This document shows positions 61,601 through 64,000 of a DNA stretch of 64,000 bases, piece after piece (the stretch's first letter is position 1; each line of letters opens with the position of its first letter). Below the pieces are notes generated by a model. It did no database searches. It saw only the letters and a program-made list of their open reading frames with translations, and was not told where the DNA came from. The DNA comes from Nepenthes gracilis. Its lineage: Eukaryota > Streptophyta > Magnoliopsida > Caryophyllales > Nepenthaceae. A program made the position numbers and the translations under genes. The DNA is taken from positions 7,860,371 through 7,924,370 of the forward strand of contig BSYO01000026.1 in the NCBI GenBank assembly GCA_033239525.1, given 5' to 3'.

Positions 61601-61913
61601 AAACAGCCCCGAATTTTCATTTACTGAATAGGCCATAAAGCTTTCTTTTTCCAATTGGTTACACGACTTTTGTGTAATTTAATAGAAAAGATTTCCAACA
61701 ATGACTGCCCTTCGTTGGACATTCAAGAAAAAAGGAAAGACCGATACCATAAACAACAGGCTTTTCATCATCTGGACTTCTGTCTGCCTCAAAGAACTGC
61801 GCAAGTGGGTTATGTGTAGTCCCAGATGTTGAAAAAGCAGCTGCAGATGCAGGAGAAGTTTCTATTCTAACTGCTGTGAACAATGTTCTCTTCAAAACTC
61901 TAGCCAGATGCAT
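16710..61913 (-). CDS. MRPL47: Mitochondrial large-subunit ribosomal protein uL29m (MRPL47), three coding exons
   Basis: Coding exons join as 61913-61748, 36027-35870 and 16817-16710: 432 nt, 143 residues plus TGA. The protein is the plant MRP-L47 (bacterial L29 family) of the mitochondrial 54S/50S large subunit, which sits at the polypeptide exit tunnel. The N-terminus (about residues 1-30) is Arg/Ser/Ala-rich ([12 protein letters not shown]...AAAFSTS), as in a mitochondrial targeting peptide. The family core includes [37 protein letters not shown]-like [11 protein letters not shown] and [20 protein letters not shown]. The length equals the usual plant length (about 144). Both introns are GT-AG and the frame is open across both junctions. 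Nothing in the exons suggests decay. What is odd is the span: 45.2 kb for 143 codons. Identification is from remembered family sequence, not a search. Confidence 0.95.
16818..22552 (-). other. MRPL47 intron 2, downstream part
   Basis: A/T-rich intron sequence without a recognised domain. It includes an A-run at 18008-18022, a (GA)n microsatellite at about 19744-19769, an AATATTGG-rich tract at about 20690-21450 and a 109-bp tandem duplication at 22319-22534. Open frames of up to about 100 codons (for example minus strand 19328-19633) have no recognisable family. Confidence 0.7.
22319..22534. repeat. Two-copy tandem duplication, 109-bp period
   Basis: Unit 1 begins TTTGGCCCTTGACAAAGATG at 22319 and unit 2 begins TTTGGCCTTCGATAAAGATG at 22428. 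Both run through ...TTTTGGATGG.GTGAAT...CTTCAGCTGGTA. Similarity is about 85% by eye. It ends just before the retroelement insertion site at 22553. Confidence 0.85.
22558..22705 (-). repeat. Truncated left (3') LTR of the outer element
   Basis: About 148 bp align with the start of the right LTR, including AGAATTAGAGAAGAT and the GA-rich run with GATCCAGACAGAGA. After that the sequence switches directly to protease-like coding remnants. The remaining 180 or so bases of the LTR, and RT-integrase, are therefore missing at this side. Confidence 0.7.
22690..23400 (-). pseudogene. Gypsy gag C-terminus and protease remnant
   Basis: On the minus strand the pieces read [20 protein letters not shown], where the retropepsin DTGA-type triad has become DMG. 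Downstream are fragments like the chromovirus motif AVNSSPLPI and [13 protein letters not shown]. Upstream, a C..C zinc-knuckle remnant lies near 23150. Several stops and frame changes break it. The plus-strand 84-codon frame at 23146-23400 is its antisense shadow. Confidence 0.65.
23405..23672 (+). repeat. Repeat block A (paired with 30957-31220)
   Basis: This block and 30957-31220 share AGTTAGTGGGCCGAGAAGCA, then TAAGTAATTAT..TTTCRTTA.GGATAGTTCA, a TATA-like GGCTATATAAGC, and GGACATCTTT. Each lies upstream of a plus-strand gypsy gag, so they may be LTR 3' ends or leader sequences of related elements. The exact role is not resolved. Confidence 0.6.
23673..24964. other. AT-rich stretch inside the nested cluster
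   Basis: Non-coding A/T-rich sequence between repeat block A and the next gag remnant; possibly leader sequence of the plus-strand gypsy element. No supported gene. Confidence 0.45.
24965..25825 (+). pseudogene. Athila-like gypsy Gag remnant
   Basis: Fragments read [20 protein letters not shown], then [20 protein letters not shown] and [11 protein letters not shown], which is the typical order of the retrotransposon Gag core of the Athila/Tat branch. A later piece has a zinc-knuckle-like [13 protein letters not shown] (second Cys replaced by Trp-Gly) and [10 protein letters not shown]. Stops and frameshifts are frequent. Directly downstream the similarity changes to a chromovirus-type element. 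Confidence 0.7.
25826..28733 (+). pseudogene. Gypsy chromovirus pol remnant (RT, RNase H, integrase, chromodomain)
   Basis: Pieces in order: [19 protein letters not shown] (25850), an RT start with [16 protein letters not shown] and [18 protein letters not shown] (26230-26385), an RNase H end with ENKAADAF (about 27318), an integrase zinc-finger end [15 protein letters not shown] (27695-27740), an integrase C-terminus open at 28138-28392 ([20 protein letters not shown]), and a chromodomain-like [16 protein letters not shown] (28685-28732). Stops, frameshifts, an AT-rich stretch at about 26700-27290 and a 49-bp tandem duplication destroy it. The chromodomain runs into the LTR start at 28734. 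Confidence 0.8.
27968..28065 (+). repeat. Perfect 49-bp tandem duplication in the integrase remnant
   Basis: Two adjacent copies of a 49-bp unit starting GTGACTGACAAAGGCAAATT at 27968 and at 28017 are identical. The surrounding element is heavily mutated, so this duplication must be younger than most of the decay, or the copies were homogenised. Confidence 0.95.
28734..30956 (+). repeat. LTR start and LTR-like region of the plus-strand gypsy element
   Basis: The sequence TGTAATACCCCAATG follows the chromodomain and is a typical chromovirus LTR start. A TATA box (CACTATATAAACC) lies at about 29217-29229, followed by CCCTAATCGCCC and a purine-rich R-like region. Three tandem units of 83-88 bp sit at about 29823-30080. 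I could not fix the LTR end; it may reach repeat block B (30957-31220). There is no supported gene, and the short open frames in it are chance. Confidence 0.55.
29815..30080. repeat. Three imperfect tandem units of 83-88 bp
   Basis: Units begin GTGTAGATTCCTATACCTGG (29823), GTGCTAATTCCTAAGCATAG (29911) and GTGTTTATTCCTATACCTGG (29994), each followed by a GAAAGGAAT..-type half with GAGCAATTCC and GGGCAAA.GAAT. They lie inside the putative LTR. Confidence 0.8.
30957..31220 (+). repeat. Repeat block B (paired with 23405-23672)
   Basis: Clear similarity to block A, starting ATGAGGGG and AGTTAGTGGGCCGAGAAGCA and ending near GGAGTCAC. It precedes the second plus-strand gag by about 220 bp. Confidence 0.6.
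31438..32030 (+). pseudogene. Second gypsy element: Gag remnant
   Basis: Open pieces at 31438-31644 and 31678-31947 carry the retrotransposon Gag core: [20 protein letters not shown], then [16 protein letters not shown] and KEAEF. One TAG stop (31642-31644) separates the two pieces without a shift. The lineage looks like a chromovirus (Tekay/CRM type) but the call is not firm. Confidence 0.8.
32360..32870 (+). pseudogene. Second gypsy element: zinc knuckle and protease remnant
   Basis: After a knuckle-like [13 protein letters not shown], the protease region reads [18 protein letters not shown], with the expected D-S/T-G-A as DYGA. It continues in another frame with [20 protein letters not shown], the conserved protease C-terminal block. 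A frameshift near 32620 and the altered active-site triplet indicate inactivity. Confidence 0.8.
33120..34620 (+). pseudogene. Second gypsy element: RT and RNase H remnant, no integrase
   Basis: RT fragments include [36 protein letters not shown] and a catalytic box reading MIDNIPVYS at about 33556-33582, where FIDDILVYS is expected; the second catalytic Asp is Asn. RNase H fragments follow at about 33990-34315. The similarity stops near 34620 in the linker before integrase, so integrase and the 3' LTR are absent. The end abuts the primer-binding region of the outer minus-strand element. Confidence 0.8.
34687..34698 (-). other. Primer-binding site of the outer minus-strand element
   Basis: The minus strand reads TGTTATCAGAGC, 11 of 12 bases matching the initiator tRNA-Met site TGGTATCAGAGC, two bases downstream of the LTR end at 34701. 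This fixes the orientation of the outer element and the inner LTR edge. Confidence 0.88.
34701..35031 (-). repeat. Right (5') LTR of the outer element, 331 bp
   Basis: On the minus strand it starts TGTCATGAATCACATTAG and ends GGAAGAATCATTACA, directly followed by the primer-binding site. The outer flank is ATATT, matching 22553-22557. Its inner 150 bp match the truncated left LTR. Confidence 0.85.
35037..35869 (-). other. MRPL47 intron 2, upstream part
   Basis: Ordinary intron sequence between the retroelement cluster and exon 2; no supported feature besides the donor GTTAGT at its 5' end. Confidence 0.7.
35870..36027 (-). CDS. MRPL47: MRPL47 coding exon 2
   Basis: 158 nt between acceptor CTCTTTTAG|GGAGAAG and donor TCCAAG|GTTAGT. 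It completes the split Gly codon and then encodes [20 protein letters not shown] and on to [10 protein letters not shown], the most conserved part of the family. The reading frame fits exon 1 (phase 1) and exon 3 (phase 0). Retroelements surround it on both sides in the introns, yet the exon and both splice sites are intact. Confidence 0.95.
36028..37364 (-). other. MRPL47 intron 1, part next to exon 2
   Basis: A/T-rich intron sequence without a recognised domain. It ends at the target duplication GCAAG of the solo LTR. Confidence 0.7.
37370..38292 (+). mobile_element. Solo LTR (923 bp), gypsy type, with GCAAG target duplication
   Basis: It starts TGTCACATCCCGAA and ends CCCGGGATGTGACA, so the ends form the near-palindrome (TGTCACATCCCG / CGGGATGTGACA) seen in many plant gypsy LTRs. 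Perfect 5-bp repeats GCAAG flank it at 37365-37369 and 38293-38297. No internal domains or partner LTR are nearby, so it is a recombined solo LTR. Confidence 0.93.
38757..39205 (-). repeat. Left (3') LTR of the gypsy element, 449 bp
   Basis: On the minus strand it starts TGATGCAGGCATCAA, directly after a purine tract (GGGGAGAAT on the minus strand, 39206-39214). It shares with the right LTR the purine-rich block, AATTTTTATTCAAATCAT and many AAATCAAAT repeats. It carries about 35 extra bases of the AAATCAAATCTAC type. Confidence 0.9.
39537..40700 (-). pseudogene. Gypsy integrase remnant with post-integrase tail
   Basis: Minus-strand reading gives a zinc-finger end [20 protein letters not shown] (about 40560-40620). 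A core follows with SIDFVLGL, then IIFDKDVRF and [17 protein letters not shown], so the three acidic catalytic positions are kept. The open piece at 39960-40253 is the core C-terminal part. A tail frame at 39537-39734 ([16 protein letters not shown]) matches the region after integrase in this group. Several stops interrupt it. Confidence 0.85.
41030..42100 (-). pseudogene. Gypsy reverse transcriptase and RNase H remnant, catalytic YFDH
   Basis: The RT start is open at 41815-42027 ([20 protein letters not shown], then [24 protein letters not shown]). Next comes [11 protein letters not shown], and the catalytic box at about 41655-41690 reads [11 protein letters not shown], where YFDD is expected: the second Asp is His. 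RNase H follows at 41095-41433 ([30 protein letters not shown]). Frameshifts occur between the blocks. With this box it could not polymerise. Confidence 0.9.
42480..44052 (-). pseudogene. Gypsy Gag and protease remnant
   Basis: The frame opens with [10 protein letters not shown] at 44052 and has a Gln-rich coiled region ([18 protein letters not shown]). After a frame change, the Gag core has [20 protein letters not shown] (43418-43603). A zinc knuckle near 43040-43085 reads [14 protein letters not shown], with Tyr for the second Cys. The protease site near 42690-42715 reads GDSSSCIN, with Ser for Gly of the DSG triad. Both lost residues suggest inactivity, apart from the stops. Confidence 0.85.
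44053..45421 (-). other. Long leader of the gypsy element
   Basis: About 1.4 kb between primer-binding site and gag without a supported frame. It contains GGC/GAC/AAG-type triplet-rich sequence (44590-44760), TCTC and T-runs (44790-44818, 45108-45215), and a local exact repeat of GAAATGATCTGACCCGCTTG (about 44365 and 44397). Simple-sequence frames here are not genes. Confidence 0.6.
45422..45433 (-). other. Degenerate primer-binding site of the gypsy element
   Basis: The minus strand reads TGATATCAAAGA, 9 of 12 against TGGTATCAGAGC, and three bases from the LTR edge. Two of the three differences are G-to-A, matching cytosine decay on the other strand. Confidence 0.65.
45437..45847 (-). repeat. 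Right (5') LTR of the gypsy element, 411 bp
   Basis: On the minus strand it starts TGATGTGGGCATCAACGATG and ends CTCTACATCA. TTTATATGAGG inside it is a plausible TATA box. The outer flank is CAAAG. Confidence 0.88.
45853..48756. other. Unresolved intron sequence, possibly old retroelement internal region
   Basis: A/T-rich, with short plus-strand frames at 47589-47792 and 48054-48251 that match no family I know. The T/A-rich hairpin-prone tract at 47225-47268 is simple sequence. Because 48757 onward is a gypsy 3' end, some of this could be its decayed upstream part, but I see no domain. Confidence 0.45.
48757..49811 (+). repeat. Direct repeat copy A: gypsy 3' end, polypurine tract and LTR (1,055 bp)
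   Basis: It starts CCTTAAGGACAAAGAATCAC, whose translation [12 protein letters not shown] resembles the C-terminal end of gypsy polyproteins. Then come GGTAGGGGGGA (polypurine tract) and an LTR start TGTAATGTTC at 48792. It is about 92% identical to copy B over the first 245 bp by eye, and lacks 150 bp present there (junction at about 49792). The LTR end was not found; the copy stops at the virus junction. Confidence 0.8.
49982..50585 (+). pseudogene. Pararetroviral movement-protein remnant (inverted)
   Basis: A plus-strand frame starts [13 protein letters not shown] at 49982 and continues in the same frame to a TAA near 50582, with a few internal stops (near 50090 and 50393). It shows [16 protein letters not shown] and [10 protein letters not shown], then [14 protein letters not shown], motifs of the caulimovirid 30K-type movement protein. 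That protein moves virions between cells through plasmodesmata. It is opposite in strand to the rest of the virus and ends exactly where an antisense protease fragment begins. Confidence 0.85.
50586..50700 (-). pseudogene. Second copy of the viral protease fragment
   Basis: The plus-strand text GTGCCTAAAATAATACCTTG and following closely matches 55425-55510 (the same viral protease region). It is thus a duplicated minus-sense protease piece, joined head to head with the plus-sense movement-protein remnant. The junction is within a few bases of 50586. Confidence 0.85.
50760..50765 (-). terminator. Candidate viral poly(A) signal AATAAA
   Basis: The minus strand reads CAATAAAAG here. Without the retroposon insert it would lie about 130 bases downstream of the TATA box at 52141-52151, the compact spacing of promoter and poly(A) signal usual for the terminally redundant pararetroviral transcript. 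Confidence 0.45.
50850..52124 (+). mobile_element. Non-LTR retroposon, copy 2 (about 1,241 bp), with 17-bp target duplication
   Basis: The insert (50867-52107) is flanked by AAAATTGGCGATGTCAG at 50850-50866 and 52108-52124 and ends in an A-run. Its last 120 bases (GCTCGGGGGATGCCCTAGCG ... AATTTACTTAT, A-tail) match copy 1 at 12708-13224. The body carries diverged repeats built on GCCGGGATGG and ATGCAACAAAATG. I find no RT or endonuclease domain. The longest minus-strand frame (196 codons) is a by-product of the repeats. It inserted into the viral intergenic region, so it is younger than the virus. Confidence 0.88.
52141..52151 (-). promoter_or_regulatory. Candidate pararetroviral TATA box
   Basis: The minus strand reads TATAAAAGGAG, followed by CTCAAGCTTC, at the junction between the viral C-terminal region and the leader. 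This is where a caulimovirid 35S-type promoter is expected. Transcription would run leftwards into the leader that the retroposon now splits. Confidence 0.55.
52428..53730 (-). pseudogene. Viral polyprotein C-terminal region remnant
   Basis: Minus-strand pieces include a frame from 53719 ([20 protein letters not shown]), a Tyr/Trp-rich segment around 53150-53290 ([16 protein letters not shown]), and an end open at 52525-52809 with [20 protein letters not shown] and an acidic/Ser-rich tail. Such a region after RNase H is known in some endogenous caulimovirids and its role is not established. It is broken by stops and frameshifts; a T-run at about 52470-52495 marks its end. Confidence 0.6.
53740..55060 (-). 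pseudogene. Viral reverse transcriptase and RNase H remnant
   Basis: Open minus-strand pieces at 54589-54810 and 54292-54531 carry the RT palm with [17 protein letters not shown] and an intact catalytic box [13 protein letters not shown], then [13 protein letters not shown] and [10 protein letters not shown]. RNase H fragments at about 53860-54110 include [20 protein letters not shown]. These are pararetroviral rather than gypsy in type. Stops upstream of 54810 and between the blocks make the enzyme non-functional as it stands. Confidence 0.88.
55181..55700 (-). pseudogene. Viral aspartic protease remnant
   Basis: The open frame 55181-55513 reads [20 protein letters not shown] then TPFFTQIYP, the C-terminal half of the retropepsin-like domain. 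Upstream, near 55619-55637, the active site reads LDIGAN followed by a stop, where D-S/T-G-A is expected (Ile replaces Ser/Thr). A second copy of the central part is at 50586-50700. Confidence 0.78.
56370..57700 (-). pseudogene. Viral coat-protein region remnant
   Basis: The minus-strand frame at 56859-57050 has [20 protein letters not shown] and [15 protein letters not shown], the conserved coat-protein core of these viruses. Further on is a basic Lys/Tyr/Arg-rich stretch (near 56440-56520). The spot where a CCHC knuckle is expected (about 56385-56420) reads [12 protein letters not shown], without the cysteines. The part towards 57700 is Pro/Gln-rich and broken by stops. Confidence 0.7.
57725..58929 (+). 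repeat. Direct repeat copy B: gypsy 3' end, polypurine tract and LTR (1,205 bp)
   Basis: It matches copy A from CTTAAGGACAAAGAATCACT to GTTGTTGTAGAT, with polypurine tract ATAGGGGGGAT and LTR start TGTAATGTTC at 57760. It contains 150 bp (58761-58910) missing from copy A. Beyond 58929 the sequence diverges from copy A, which there enters the virus. Confidence 0.8.
58930..60133 (-). other. MRPL47 intron 1, non-coding stretch
   Basis: Probably the rest of LTR copy B for an unknown distance, then intron sequence. No supported gene. Confidence 0.5.
60137..61635. mobile_element. Tourist/PIF-Harbinger-like non-autonomous DNA transposon (1.5 kb)
   Basis: Flanked by TAA on both sides (60134-60136 and 61636-61638). 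The left end is GGGCCTGTTTGGATGAAAA and the inverted right end is TGGCCTATTCAGTAAATGAA, imperfect terminal inverted repeats of the GGCCTGTTTGG type. The inside is very AT-rich with no transposase. It contains a two-copy internal duplication with a 267-bp period. TAA duplications and these ends suggest a Tourist-like element; a hAT-like element is less likely given the 3-bp duplication. Confidence 0.6.
60490..61010. repeat. Internal 267-bp-period tandem duplication in the Tourist-like element
   Basis: Segments around ATATATTTATAAATATACTA at 60514 and 60782 are followed in both by TATGCATACT, then by ACTAATATTTAACTTTTTA.G and TTTATTTAA.TGC..ATTTG. Copies are diverged by substitutions. Confidence 0.75.
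61748..61913 (-). CDS. MRPL47: MRPL47 coding exon 1
   Basis: 166 nt from ATG (61913-61911) to a donor reading TTTATG|GTATCG. It encodes 55 codons plus one base: the presumed mitochondrial presequence, then [16 protein letters not shown]. An open frame continues beyond the donor but there loses family similarity, which marks the exon end. Only four non-coding bases (CAAC) separate the ATG from an upstream TTTTTGCAG, probably the acceptor of a 5'-UTR intron. Confidence 0.93.
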
Positions 61914-61917
61914 GTTG

Positions 61918-63631
61918 CTGCAAAAAGAGTGGAAACATTTCCCTCAGCTTTTATAACAAATGATAACAAACACGTACTATACACAATCCATATCCGTATT
62001 CAATGCTTTTCTCACTCTGGTCACTTTCCTCCCTTTCTGATCTACGTAATAGAGCAATCATGCACATACCAAAGCATCTAGAAATGGAATCAGGCAGTTC
62101 AATATCTTACTCATAACATATCACAGTGGTAAATGACAGTGAAACACGACCAAAACATAATTAGATAAATTGAAGCCTATTTACAAAGAGCAACAAACTC
62201 AGCTGGATGTTTTCTGTAAAAAGTAAAATCAATCCTCATCAGTTAGGCTTATTTTGGTTGGAGAAAATTTATTTTCAGGGAAAATATACCCAATTTCATT
62301 TGTTAGATAATATACAAAAGAGTGTAAAATTTCATTTGTTTTATTTAAATTCAGAAAGCATCTGATTACCCACCACCAGTGCTATTAATATCACTGTCTT
62401 GCTCATCATTCCCACTCCGCCACCACCACTACCACCACCACTCCACCACCAACATTTCTTGGTCAACCAGAGTACTCAAACTTGAACAGCATTTTCTGGT
62501 ATAAAATACTTTCTTTCCAACAAACAGAGTCTAAATTTACAAAGTACATAGATAAGCAAACAGCTACATAGTTGAGTCCTTGCTGCTGGTCTTTATGTTG
62601 TAATACCCATTGGTTTGGAGAAGCTGAATTTTTGGGGGATAAACAATAAAATACTAAATTTTCATTTACCATAAAGGACAACAGCACACACCTTGACTAA
62701 GATTTCTAAACAGATCAACAGTATGCAACAGCACATTCTCTAGCAACAATTGTATTCTTCCTCCAAAGCTCTTGGCTCAACAAAACTATGAGATGCACAA
62801 CTTCTAAACCATTCATCTTACATCTAGTGAAAACTAAACCAAGACTACCCAATACCACCCCCACAATCTCCAAATCCCAGCCATTACATTTCTATCATCC
62901 AGGCACCAAGCCACCACACATCACTAACCTTCAGCTAATTGCCTCTTAATACAAGCAAATTTGGGCAATCACGAAATCTGCTACAGCTACTACGATCCCT
63001 CTTGCTCTCAGGAACCACAATCCAGATCATAACTACAGGATGAGATACTTCTATGTTTTGGTCCACGGTTATTACATATTACCACCAACTAGAACATACA
63101 CTCTTCCATGTGACACTGAACCAAGCATCGTACCTAAGAGGAACTTTTTTTAAGCACTCAACCTCATTTTGCATTGATCACGATATAGAATACGCATGCC
63201 ACATGTCAGATTAAGATAGGTAATATTTATGACAATATGCAAGTCACATGTCACATTAAGATAGGGAATTTTTATGACTCCTGCAAAGGGATAAAACACT
63301 CGTTCAGGCAAAACATCAAACACCTTCCAGACCATAAAATAAACTTCTCCAAAACCACAAAAATGATACAAACATAATCAAAAATTTTCAGCCTAAATCT
63401 CATATACACAGACCCAGGAGATGTTATTAAGAAAACAACGTCAACAAATTATAGTTTTAAGCGTATCGAACCAAAATGTCAAGATCAAGAACCGGAATTT
63501 GGGGGACAAATTAAGACTTGAATTGGCCCTTTGCAGAGAACCCAGTAACTTGATGTATACCTTCCTAATGCATACCATTATCTAAGGTACAGTGGTTTAT
63601 AAAACGTTTTGAGATAGACAAATTGACTAAC
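61918..63631 (-). other. Probable 5'-UTR intron of MRPL47
   Basis: The minus strand has CACTCTTTTTGCAG ending at 61918, four bases before CAAC-ATG, a strong acceptor. A candidate donor (CCAA|GTTAGT) is at 63631-63630. The interval is non-coding and includes a (CCA)n run at about 62415-62455. An alternative is transcription starting close to the ATG with no such intron. Confidence 0.5.
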
Positions 63632-63780
63632 TTGGTCAGAAAATCGTCTGCGTAGATCTGCCACAGGAAAGGTTTGCGCCAGAGATACGAGAGGGTTACC
63701 GCGCTTTCTGCAGCGTCTGCTGCAGAATTCGAAGGAAGAGCAGAGTCGATGGAAAGGACGAAGCAAAATCAAAATAAGTC
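63632..63780 (-). other. Candidate 5'-UTR exon and transcription start region of MRPL47
   Basis: On the minus strand this GC-richer stretch (CGGCCGGACGACTTATTTTG through CTTCGTCCTTTCC to GACGATTTTCTGACCAA) looks like a plant 5' UTR. A 64-codon frame overlaps it but has no family match. Donor choice is uncertain: GCGCG|GTAACC inside it is an alternative. Confidence 0.42.
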
Positions 63781-64000
63781 GTCCGGCCGGCCCGGTTTGG
63801 TCGATCGGATATTTTAAAAGAATTAGTCAATTTATATGATTAGATCCCATTAAATTTATCGAGACATATAATTATGGGTGATACAAATAGATATATATTC
63901 GGTTCAGTACGACCTGATTATAATTTCTTTAAAATATATTTCACATAAATGCCGAGATTAAAAAAATTTTCATTTTAATGAGTAATATTTGTATAAAATT
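63781..64000 (-). other. Upstream region of MRPL47
   Basis: A/T-rich sequence that would contain the promoter. No clear TATA box; TTTTAAAATAT on the minus strand near 63815 is a weak candidate. No other feature is seen. Confidence 0.35.

Noticed and set aside
63578..63772. 64-codon minus-strand frame as a small gene
   Set aside because: Better explained as part of the MRPL47 5' UTR; no family similarity.

Overview
This is nuclear DNA of a flowering plant, probably a eudicot. The signs are spliced genes, long AT-rich non-coding tracts, Ty1/copia and Ty3/gypsy LTR retrotransposons, non-LTR retroposons with long target duplications, and an endogenous plant pararetrovirus. I cannot name the species from the sequence.

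The main host gene is on the minus strand. It is a three-exon gene for mitochondrial ribosomal protein uL29m (MRPL47). Coding exons lie at 61748-61913, 35870-36027 and 16710-16817, and together give an uninterrupted 143-residue protein. There is probably also a 5'-UTR exon near 63.63-63.78 kb. Only 432 coding bases are spread over 45.2 kb, because intron 1 is 25,720 nt and intron 2 is 19,052 nt. About 72% of the two introns is transposon or virus sequence by the boundaries given here.

Layout from left to right. 1-5260: a degenerate Tnt1-like copia element on the plus strand, whose 5' LTR is cut by the window edge. 6549-14830: a GC-rich block with two minisatellites, a 2.5-kb solo-LTR-like insertion with a GGTGC target duplication, an antisense open frame broken only by stop codons, a non-LTR retroposon with an 18-bp target duplication, and a possible Tat-type LTR; this may be the 3' half of a Tat/Ogre-like gypsy element. 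14831-16709: AT-rich flank and probable 3' UTR of MRPL47. Intron 2 (16818-35869): ordinary intron sequence, then a nested retrotransposon pile-up at 22558-35031 bounded by ATATT target duplications. Intron 1 (36028-61747): a 923-bp solo LTR (37370-38292), a 7.1-kb minus-strand gypsy element with both LTRs (38757-45847), two diverged direct copies of a gypsy 3' end plus LTR (48757-49811 and 57725-58929) enclosing a rearranged endogenous pararetrovirus (49812-57724), which is itself hit by a second copy of the retroposon family, and a 1.5-kb Tourist/PIF-like element (60137-61635) only 112 bp from exon 1.

All transposon and virus reading frames seen are broken by stops, frameshifts or lost catalytic residues. 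The only coding sequence that looks functional is MRPL47. Its exons and splice sites are intact despite the load in its introns, so this is mainly a case of a small, conserved housekeeping gene that tolerates very large heterochromatin-like introns.
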